A stretch of 5,011 nt of DNA, taken from DAIOSQ01 sp036752465. Its GTDB lineage: Bacteria > Pseudomonadota > Gammaproteobacteria > Legionellales > Legionellaceae. The notes beneath the pieces were generated by a model, which ran no database searches, was not told the DNA's origin, and worked only from the letters and a program-made list of their open reading frames with translations. Positions 1-5,011 of the stretch are shown here, one piece after another. The stretch lies in contig DAIOSQ010000128.1 in assembly GCA_036752465.1 (NCBI GenBank), positions 1 to 5,011 of the forward strand, in the 5' to 3' direction. The translations under genes and the position numbers were made by a program. Within the stretch, counting starts at the first letter, position 1, and each line of letters opens with the position of its first letter.

Positions 1-245
1 ATCTATCTCGGCTAAAGAACTGGAAACTTGTATGACTCGTATGAAACGTGGGTTCGTGGTGTGTGGGGGGCGGAAAAATGTTATGTTCATGAGATAGTCT
101 ATTATAGTTAACCCGTACGACCGATGTTTTTATTAGCAAGCCAGCTGCTTGATTGCCCTAGGACTGCAGGATCTTGAGTGTACTTCATGTTACCACCAGC
201 TTAGCCAATGTCAATCAGACCTACTTACCTCACCCAATCGATTGC

Positions 246-1502
246 TTAATGATCAGGTACTGGCTGGATAAAGAACATGCCAACCATGCCGATGAGACTC
301 CAGAAGATCACGTAATATCCTGGGGCCAACAGATCGCCTGTATAGGATACAAGCAGTGCCGTGATCATAGGGGCGGTGCCACCGAAAAGAGCCGCGGCAG
401 TATTATAACTAATAGCAGTACCGCTTAAACGGTATTTCAATGGAAAAGCCTCAATCATAACTATGGAACAGGCGATATAAAAGCCGGTGGAAATCATGCC
501 CAATACGCTCAAAACCGCCAAACTAATCCAGACTTGATGTAACTTAAACAACATAAAACTTGGGTATACCAAGCATGCCGTCAGCAGAGACGCACCATAA
601 AAAATTTTTTTCTGCCCCCACTTCCTCGAGAACAGCGCAGGAATGGGCATAACTATGGTTTGTAGAATCAAGGCTAATCCATTGATGAGAATAGCATGTT
701 TGGAGGAAAGCTCATGGTGCAACGGCAAATAGGTAATCAAAAAAACAAATAGCACATAATAATTGACAAACATCGAGGCAACCAAAGCCACGCAGCAGAC
801 AAAAGATCTTGGAAAGTGCACGATACTTAGCAAAGGATTCGGTTTTTTGATGATCTCGTTGTGTTGCTGACTCTTTAAAAAACCCGGTGTTTCGGGTAAA
901 TTGACCGAACGCCAAAACATAAAAAGAAAGCTCACGATACTGGTTAAAAAGGGCAATCGCCATTGCCAAAACTCAGGTACATTCTTTTCAAAAAAACTCA
1001 TATAAACGTAACACACCACGGAAGCTAACATAAAGCCGATGTTAGAAAATATCCATGGGTAACATATCGCAAGCGACCTGCTATGTTTATCCGTTACGAA
1101 TTCAGCAATATAAGTAATCGATGCCGTGTATTGTCCACCGACTGACATGCCTTGAAAAATTCTCGTCAGAATTAAAAGAGCAGGGGCGACCCATCCTACC
1201 TCAGTATACGTGGGTAAAAGTCCTATTGCCGCCGTGGCGAAAAACATCATAGGAAAAACCAGCAGCAAGACCGGTTTGCGCCCAAATCGATCGCCTATAG
1301 CCCCAAAAACCAGCGCACCAAGCGGGCGTGATAAAAAACCAACCGCAAACACCCCAAAGCTGGCCAACAAGCCGTTTTTGCCCAATTGAGGAAAGAACAG
1401 GCGTCCTAACGTGTCCGCAAAATACCCGTACAACGCAAAATCATACCATTCGAGCAGATTACCTAAGGATGCCGATATTTTTTGCTTTAAGCTGATATTC
1501 AC
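246..1502 (-). CDS. MFS transporter, MHS (ProP-like) family
   Basis: A 418-residue inner-membrane secondary transporter of the metabolite:H+ symporter branch of the major facilitator superfamily, whose members import osmolytes, di- and tricarboxylates or aromatic acids with protons. The sequence shows the family signature at the first helix (GNLLEWYDFALYG, residues 14-26), the loop 2-3 motif A (GAIGDRFGRKP, 67-77), the helix 4 motif RIFQGMSVGGQY (114-125) and the C-terminal half signature around FPLKYRLSGTAISYN (about 353-367). Hydrophobic segments run along the whole length, consistent with 12 helices. The length is at the short end of the family and there is no long C-terminal coiled coil like that of E. 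coli ProP. The start is GTG: an in-frame TAA lies just upstream and no other start precedes the conserved EWYDF helix. No clear Shine-Dalgarno is visible. The usual GGE of helix 4 is GGQ here. The substrate cannot be told from sequence. Confidence 0.93.
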   Translation of the reverse strand: MNISLKQKISASLGNLLEWYDFALYGYFADTLGRLFFPQLGKNGLLASFGVFAVGFLSRPLGALVFGAIGDRFGRKPVLLLVFPMMFFATAAIGLLPTYTEVGWVAPALLILTRIFQGMSVGGQYTASITYIAEFVTDKHSRSLAICYPWIFSNIGFMLASVVCYVYMSFFEKNVPEFWQWRLPFLTSIVSFLFMFWRSVNLPETPGFLKSQQHNEIIKKPNPLLSIVHFPRSFVCCVALVASMFVNYYVLFVFLITYLPLHHELSSKHAILINGLALILQTIVMPIPALFSRKWGQKKIFYGASLLTACLVYPSFMLFKLHQVWISLAVLSVLGMISTGFYIACSIVMIEAFPLKYRLSGTAISYNTAAALFGGTAPMITALLVSYTGDLLAPGYYVIFWSLIGMVGMFFIQPVPDH

Positions 1503-1571
1503 GAGTTAGCGTTAGAGGCGAAACATAATTTTAAGTATCAACTTAGCATGATCATCTTTAAAAATATATAT

Positions 1572-2282
1572 TCACACAATCTCTTTAACCACGTTAGCTG
1601 GTGGGCCATATTGTTTAAGTAGTTTATTGTGTTGTCGCCACTCGGGCATAAATTGACTCATCAAGGCATAAAAGTGCTGATTATGGCTGGGCTCTAGCAG
1701 ATGCACCAGCTCATGCACCACCACGTACTCTAAACAAACCAATGGCTTTTCGATGAGATACAAATTCAAACAGATGCGTTTTTTGATCGTGTGACAGCTA
1801 CCCCAGCGTGTTTTCATGGCACGGATACACCAGTCATTGATTTGTACGCCAATGATAACTTGCCACTTTGCCAACACATCTGGCAATAATGCTGCCATCT
1901 GTTGCCGCTGCCATTGCGTTAATAACGCTTGCTTTAATGCAACGCTCGCTGCTTGTTGCACATAACAGCATAACTGTTTACCCTCCAGAACCACTGCCGT
2001 ATGGGTGGCATGTTCGTGCATCACCACCGCATAGGATTGACCTAAAAAAGCCTGTTGCTCAACGGATGGCATCGAGTCAACAGCATCCCGCAACTGGCGT
2101 AAGCGTGCTTGGTGGGCGATTATCCAGGCCTGTTTGCGCTGCAAAAACTGCTCGATATACTGCACAGGACATCGCATGGGGGCACTGATCCTGACATCAC
2201 CCTGCTGATCAATCCGCACATGGAGATTTTTAATCGGCTTACGCACCAAATGTACCGCAAAGCCGGCAAGATCTATGGTCAC
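1572..2282 (-). CDS. YgjP-family (DUF45) zinc metallopeptidase
   Basis: A 236-residue soluble protein of the YgjP/DUF45 family, predicted zinc-dependent peptidases related to the SprT/WLM group. The C-terminal half carries the whole signature: TRWGSC at residues 158-163, HELVH at 190-194 (two zinc-binding histidines and the catalytic Glu191) and a third histidine ligand, His200, in the context EPSHNQHFY. The N-terminal half (1-150) is the less conserved beta-rich part, with the family-typical early segment VRKPIKNLHVRI and the helix FLQRKQAWIIAHQ. There is no signal peptide or membrane segment, so it should be cytoplasmic. The start is GTG, chosen because a GGAG box lies 7 bases upstream and an in-frame TAG sits just before it. 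It begins 24 bases after the GH3 gene ends, so the two are probably one transcript. The physiological substrate of the family is poorly known, so I do not propose one. Confidence 0.92.
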   Translation of the reverse strand: MTIDLAGFAVHLVRKPIKNLHVRIDQQGDVRISAPMRCPVQYIEQFLQRKQAWIIAHQARLRQLRDAVDSMPSVEQQAFLGQSYAVVMHEHATHTAVVLEGKQLCCYVQQAASVALKQALLTQWQRQQMAALLPDVLAKWQVIIGVQINDWCIRAMKTRWGSCHTIKKRICLNLYLIEKPLVCLEYVVVHELVHLLEPSHNQHFYALMSQFMPEWRQHNKLLKQYGPPANVVKEIV

Positions 2283-2289
2283 ATGCTAA

Positions 2290-2293
2290 CTCC
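2290..2293 (-). promoter_or_regulatory. Shine-Dalgarno box of the YgjP-family gene
   Basis: GGAG on the minus strand, 7 bases before the GTG at 2282. It lies in the 24-base gap after the GH3 stop codon and supports the GTG start. The nearby ATG overlapping it (ATGTGA) is out of frame and stops at once. Confidence 0.6.
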
Positions 2294-2306
2294 AGACTAT
2301 GTGTGA

Positions 2307-3449
2307 CTATTGTGGCGTTATCACGTGTTTAAACGTGATGATGCGGCGATACGCTTCCCCGATCTGGCTCTGACTGATATCACCTGCGTTGACTGCCTCG
2401 GCGATGATGTCAATTATTGCGCTTGCTTTGACCGGGGTATCGGTTAATTGATTGCCAAAAATAAACATATCAGCACCCGCATTGATCGCCAGTATGATAG
2501 CCTCTGCGAGTCCATAATGATCACTAATGGCCTTCATTTGCATATCATCAGTAATAATAACTCCATCAAAATGTAATTGCTGACGCAACATGCCGGTAAG
2601 TATTTGCCGGGATAATGTCGCGGGCAAACCCGAGTCATCCAATTGGCGGTTGATAATATGTGCTGTCATCACCATGCCACAAGATAGCTCTGCCTCATTA
2701 AGTAACGCTGCATAGGGCTCTAATTCATAGGACTGCCAGGTGTGCGTGACGTCCACAAACCCTACATGCGAATCGGCATCGGCACTGCCGTGCCCTGGGA
2801 AATGTTTATACGCACAGTGGATACCATGGGAAAGAAAATTTTGCGCATATATCCTGGCGTACCGTGCAACCTCGCTGGGGTTAGCGGAAAAACTACGCTG
2901 CAATTTACCGATGACCGGATTATCTGCATTCACGTTAACATCCAGCATAGGCGCAAAATTTAAATTAATGCCTGCTTCGTTTAAGGTCAACGCCATGCTA
3001 CTGGCAACGGTATGGGCCTCGCCCTCACTCATAAGACCGACTTCGGCTGCAGATACCGTCGCCGGAAACCCATAAGCTTCTTTTAAACGATTAACCTGTC
3101 CACCCTCATAATCCACGGCAATTAACAGCGGCAGTTGCGGTCGCTGGTAACGCTGATTGGCTAGGTGGGTAAACCGCTGTAAATCAGTCGTCAATTGATG
3201 CACTTGTTGCGGGCTTGCAATATTTTTATCAAAGCTTTTGGTTTGATAATCATAATCAAACAAAATGACGCCGCCAAGATTGTCTTGAGCTATCGACTGT
3301 ACCACAGCAGCATGACTATCAACTGTTGTACCTGCGAAACCCATAATCAACATTTGGCCAATTTTATCGCGTAAACTTACCTCTGCTGCCATAGCTAGTT
3401 GTCCTTGGATACAACCCATCATAATCAGCCATGATATAACATATTTCAT
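2307..3449 (-). CDS. Secreted GH3 family NagZ-like beta-N-acetylhexosaminidase
   Basis: A 380-residue single-domain glycoside hydrolase family 3 enzyme, expected to remove non-reducing beta-N-acetylglucosamine from muropeptides or chitooligosaccharides by the two-step retaining mechanism. Motifs in order are VDYEGGQVNRL (about 112-122), the substrate-binding KHFPGHG (215-221), the NagZ-type loop dyad Asp226-Ser-His228 that acts as general acid/base, and IITDDMQM with the nucleophile Asp301. The dyad separates NagZ-type enzymes from the glucosidase branch. Unlike the cytosolic E. coli NagZ (about 340 residues), it has a signal peptide: a short basic start, a hydrophobic core and a likely signal peptidase I site after AMA (residue 21) or MAA. 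A cysteine at residue 13 follows MMG, which is a poor lipobox. I chose ATG at 3449 because it gives the usual MK start. A GTG two codons upstream (3455) is equally in frame, and an AGGT lies 10 and 4 bases before them respectively. The YgjP gene follows after 24 bases. Confidence 0.9.
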   Translation of the reverse strand: MKYVISWLIMMGCIQGQLAMAAEVSLRDKIGQMLIMGFAGTTVDSHAAVVQSIAQDNLGGVILFDYDYQTKSFDKNIASPQQVHQLTTDLQRFTHLANQRYQRPQLPLLIAVDYEGGQVNRLKEAYGFPATVSAAEVGLMSEGEAHTVASSMALTLNEAGINLNFAPMLDVNVNADNPVIGKLQRSFSANPSEVARYARIYAQNFLSHGIHCAYKHFPGHGSADADSHVGFVDVTHTWQSYELEPYAALLNEAELSCGMVMTAHIINRQLDDSGLPATLSRQILTGMLRQQLHFDGVIITDDMQMKAISDHYGLAEAIILAINAGADMFIFGNQLTDTPVKASAIIDIIAEAVNAGDISQSQIGEAYRRIITFKHVITPQ

Positions 3450-3484
3450 ATCCACATCTACCTATCAACCAGCCTACCACTGTG

Positions 3485-3514
3485 CCTTTATTGTCTACAA
3501 AAAAGACATAAAGG
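3485..3514 (-). other. Inverted repeat / hairpin in the GH3 gene leader
   Basis: Arms CCTTTATTGTCT (3485-3496) and AGACATAAAGG (3504-3514) pair over 11 base pairs with one bulged base around a 7-base loop. Counted from the TATAAT at 3520-3525, the repeat would start at about the first transcribed base. It has no following T-run on either strand, so it is not an intrinsic terminator. It could be a 5' stabilising stem-loop of the mRNA or an operator. Confidence 0.5.
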
Positions 3515-3519
3515 ACATT

Positions 3520-3525
3520 ATTATA
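3520..3525 (-). promoter_or_regulatory. Candidate -10 box of the GH3 gene
   Basis: A perfect TATAAT on the minus strand in the 100-base gap upstream of the GH3 gene. The -35 position (about 3542-3549) is poor, with only GGTGTA or TGGTGT at 17-18 bases, so an activator may be needed or the match may be chance in AT-rich sequence. A start site near 3513 would give a leader of about 65 bases that begins with the inverted repeat. Confidence 0.4.
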
Positions 3526-3549
3526 TCCATCACAGGCGGATGTACACCA

Positions 3550-4098
3550 TCAAAAAATACCGCAGCAAATCAGGTCCGAGTTAAGCTGTGTGGGCAATTC
3601 ATCGACAAAACCGAATTTCTGCATTTTTTTAATCCGCATCGGGTAGACTATGCCATCCAAATGATCACACCCATGCTGTACCACCCTGGCATGCAAGCCT
3701 TCAGCAATCCGGACAAGCTTTTGACCCTCGATATCATAACCGTGGTAGCAAATTTTGTGGTATCTGGCCACCAAACCACGTAACCCCGGGACACTCAAAC
3801 AACCTTCCCACGCTTCATACGTTGTGTGTGAGAGCACCTCGATGATTGGATTAATCAGTACGGTAAATGGGATCGGTTTTTGCGCTGGGTACTGCATATG
3901 GGCGGTAGAACCAAACATAATGACTCGTAAAGAGTGGCCAATCTGCGGCGCAGTGATCCCAACAGCATGGCTTGCTGTCATGGTATCACACATATCGTCA
4001 ATAATTTGTTGCAAAGTTGCATCATTAGCTGCACTCACTTTAGCAGCAGGCATGACCAAGCCTGGATTGCCCATTTTAATGACTTGCCTCACTGCCAT
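3550..4098 (-). CDS. Peptide deformylase homologue lacking the catalytic Glu
   Basis: A 182-residue protein of the polypeptide deformylase family, metal-dependent hydrolases that remove the N-formyl group from nascent proteins. The fold is full length. Motif I reads AVGITAPQIG (45-54) where active enzymes usually have GxGxAAPQxG. Motif II is intact: EGCLSVP (98-104) with the metal-binding Cys100. Motif III reads QHGCDHLDG (141-149): both metal-binding histidines (142, 146) remain, but the catalytic glutamate of HExxH is Gly143 (codon GGG, one transition from GAG). Loss of this Glu inactivates E. coli deformylase. The conserved YPMRIKKMQKFGF tail follows. The ATG start has a strong GGGAGG 5 bases upstream. 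There is no fmt gene beside it, so it is probably an accessory paralogue with a standard def elsewhere. The frame is open and conserved, arguing against simple decay. A metal-binding non-deformylase role or an early pseudogene are both possible. Confidence 0.9.
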   Translation of the reverse strand: MAVRQVIKMGNPGLVMPAAKVSAANDATLQQIIDDMCDTMTASHAVGITAPQIGHSLRVIMFGSTAHMQYPAQKPIPFTVLINPIIEVLSHTTYEAWEGCLSVPGLRGLVARYHKICYHGYDIEGQKLVRIAEGLHARVVQHGCDHLDGIVYPMRIKKMQKFGFVDELPTQLNSDLICCGIF

Positions 4099-4103
4099 GA
4101 CTG

Positions 4104-4109
4104 CCTCCC
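4104..4109 (-). promoter_or_regulatory. Strong Shine-Dalgarno of the deformylase homologue
   Basis: GGGAGG on the minus strand, 5 bases before the ATG at 4098. It fixes the start and indicates that the gene is still well translated despite its altered active site. Confidence 0.65.
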
Positions 4110-4136
4110 TTTAAAATGCTCCTGCCACAATCACGA

Positions 4137-4148
4137 ACAAGATCTTGT
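4137..4148. repeat. 12-base perfect palindrome upstream of the deformylase homologue
   Basis: ACAAGATCTTGT reads the same on both strands. It sits in the 68-base gap between the YchJ stop and the deformylase start, about 39 bases before the ATG. A perfect 12-base palindrome in so short a gap could be a dimeric regulator site, but one copy alone does not prove function. I see no convincing -35/-10 pair next to it. Confidence 0.3.
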
Positions 4149-4166
4149 GTACTGCCTACGTATGGG

Positions 4167-4652
4167 TTACCCATGGCAATTTTTAAATTTACGTTGGCTA
4201 CCACAAGGACAATTCATACCCCGAGAAATCATTTGTTCAGCATGTGCTGTGGGATAATGTACCCCACCAATATAATACCACCGGCCCTGTGCAAAGCTGA
4301 ACTCACTGTATTCGTGTATTACTTTTAAACGAGACCCGTCGACAAAACTTGCCTCAAATTCCACATACCCCGTGCTTGCGTGGACAAGGACAACTTTTAG
4401 AACCTTGAGCTTAATCCAATTGACCTTTAAGGCCCAACGTTTTGCTGCTGTTTCATCAAACCCAGTCAAAGCACTGCCACGCATAGTCTCTTTGATATAG
4501 TCAATATTGGCTAATGTATAGGCGGTGTAGCGGGAACGCATGAGCGCTTCTGGTGTCTTGGGATTTTTTTTACCAGCGATGAAAGGTGCGCAGCACGACA
4601 CATAAAGTTGTTGGGAATCACAAGGACACATGCCAGAACACATTTTCTTCAT
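4167..4652 (-). CDS. YchJ family protein with two SEC-C type zinc motifs
   Basis: A 161-residue soluble protein of the YchJ (UPF0225) family. The layout is standard and full length: an N-terminal cysteine cluster CPCDS...SCC (Cys9, Cys11, Cys20, Cys21), the conserved helix TPEALMRSRYTAYTLANIDYI (33-53), an NTF2-like middle domain with FDGxSRLKVIHEYSEF-type strands up to about residue 130, and a C-terminal SEC-C motif NCPCGSQRKFKNCHG (Cys148, Cys150, Cys159, His160) that binds zinc as in the tail of SecA. The biochemical role of the family is not established; the C-terminal motif suggests binding to a protein partner or ribosome, which is inference. The ATG at 4652 is the outermost start near the first cysteine cluster. 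ATGs at residues 4 and 8 are alternatives. There is no usable Shine-Dalgarno before it, and a promoter-like pair lies directly upstream. It is divergent from the toxin remnant on its right. Confidence 0.93.
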   Translation of the reverse strand: MKKMCSGMCPCDSQQLYVSCCAPFIAGKKNPKTPEALMRSRYTAYTLANIDYIKETMRGSALTGFDETAAKRWALKVNWIKLKVLKVVLVHASTGYVEFEASFVDGSRLKVIHEYSEFSFAQGRWYYIGGVHYPTAHAEQMISRGMNCPCGSQRKFKNCHG

Positions 4653-4658
4653 CAGTCC

Positions 4659-4687
4659 ATTTTAGACTGACTCCAACCAGCAAACAA
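4659..4687 (-). promoter_or_regulatory. Candidate sigma-70 promoter of the YchJ gene
   Basis: TTGTTT (4682-4687) and TAAAAT (4659-4664) on the minus strand with exactly 17 bases between them. The -10 box ends 6 bases before the ATG at 4652, so the expected start of transcription falls at or next to the A of the ATG. That fits a leaderless mRNA and the absence of a Shine-Dalgarno. The -35 matches TTGACA at 4 of 6 positions and the -10 matches TATAAT at 5 of 6. Confidence 0.5.
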
Positions 4688-4703
4688 TACCCATCCACTA
4701 TAA

Positions 4704-4971
4704 AACGATCTGGAAGCCATCTATTTATACAGTGTTCGTGAATTTGGTCTTCAAAGAACAGAAGATTATATTGCAGCTATTGAATCAAGCTTTCAATATC
4801 TTGCAGATGATCCTTTGATTTCTCGTAAGTGTGATTATATCCGTCAGGATTTGCGCGCATTCAACATAGGATCTCATGTTATTTTTCTAAATAATAACGG
4901 ATTATGGAATTGTTATTATTCGAATCCTGCATCAATCTATGGATTTTAATCGACATTTTGTAAGCGGTTAA
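4704..4971 (+). pseudogene. Decayed ParE/RelE-type toxin gene (frameshifted, no start)
   Basis: Two frames together spell most of a ParE-family toxin, small proteins that in intact loci poison gyrase or translation and are held by a partner antitoxin. The first frame (4704-4901) gives NDLEAIYLYSVREFGLQ, then a helical middle and FNIGSHVIFLNNNG. The second frame, one base on (from 4906), gives GIVIIRILHQSMDFNRHF and stops at 4969-4971. This matches the family order: N-terminal DLxxIY helix, GSHVIFY strand, IRILHQxMD strand. The junction fits a 7-base insertion: dropping TTATGGA (4902-4908) restores NNNGIVIIR. The 5' end is also broken: an in-frame TAA lies at 4701-4703, there is no ATG, and the first ten or so residues are missing. 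A possible HYK remnant sits one frame over at 4696-4704. Only about 50 bases separate it from the YchJ start, leaving no room for an antitoxin. It is almost certainly non-functional. Confidence 0.75.
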
Positions 4972-4977
4972 TTAACC
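4966..4977. repeat. 12-base palindrome at the end of the toxin remnant
   Basis: GGTTAATTAACC is a perfect palindrome overlapping the stop codon of the toxin remnant. No T-run follows and the stem could hardly form a loop, so I do not call it a terminator. It may be chance in AT-rich sequence. Confidence 0.25.
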
Positions 4978-5011
4978 CCATCTTTCACCGGCATGATCAG
5001 CTCAGGTATGC

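Noticed and set aside
101..106. TATAAT on the minus strand in the left intergenic region
   Set aside because: There is no -35 match at 16-18 bases and no gene directly downstream within the window.
133..152. Possible terminator hairpin CAAGC-CAGCT-GCTTG after the transporter gene
   Set aside because: The stem is only 5 base pairs and there is no T-run on the proper side for either strand.
174..428. Plus-strand open frame of 84 codons
   Set aside because: It mostly lies antisense to the C-terminal end of the transporter, has no ribosome binding site and resembles no family.
1503..1571. Promoter search upstream of the transporter
   Set aside because: TTGATA and several AT-rich hexamers are present, but no pair has acceptable spacing and match on both boxes. 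Read-through from the YgjP gene is equally possible.
2740..3075. Plus-strand open frames inside the GH3 gene
   Set aside because: They are antisense to conserved GH3 sequence and have no recognisable domain or start signal.
3755..4114. Plus-strand open frame of 119 codons
   Set aside because: It is antisense to the deformylase homologue, whose family motifs are clear on the minus strand. Its composition is that of a shadow frame.
4972..5011. Minus-strand frame open from the right edge (ends PVKDGVN)
   Set aside because: Only about 13 codons are visible and nothing is recognisable. It is too short to call a gene.

Overview
The window looks like a piece of a moderately AT-leaning gammaproteobacterial chromosome. 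The family mix suggests the Legionellales (Legionella/Coxiella-like) or a similar host-associated lineage: an MHS-type (ProP-like) transporter, a deformylase close to the gammaproteobacterial form with the 'LDGIxYPMR' tail, a GH3 N-acetylhexosaminidase and a YchJ protein. That placement is inferred from family resemblance only.

Five intact genes all lie on the minus strand, so they read right to left. A YchJ-family SEC-C protein (4652 to 4167) comes first, then a peptide deformylase homologue (4098 to 3550), a secreted NagZ-like GH3 glycosidase (3449 to 2307), a YgjP/DUF45 zinc metallopeptidase (2282 to 1572) and an MHS/ProP-type MFS transporter (1502 to 246). The gaps are 68, about 100, 24 and 69 bases. 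The GH3 and YgjP genes are the only tight pair and are probably co-transcribed. The others may be separate units or loosely read through. There is no obvious shared pathway. The set looks like core and accessory housekeeping genes: cell-wall sugar turnover, N-terminal processing, a metal-binding protein and solute import.

Right of the YchJ gene, on the plus strand (about 4704-4971), is a decayed ParE/RelE-type toxin gene. It has no start codon, no antitoxin partner and a frameshift near its 3' end. The first 245 bases hold no gene I can support, and the last 40 bases hold nothing recognisable.

Two observations stand out. The deformylase homologue has lost the catalytic glutamate of its HExxH motif (it reads HGCDH) and has two further changes in motif I, so it is probably not a normal deformylase. 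The YchJ gene has a promoter-like pair with 17-base spacing whose -10 box ends only 6 bases before the ATG, which suggests a leaderless mRNA. I found no evidence for a CRISPR array, intact mobile element, RNA gene or defence system.
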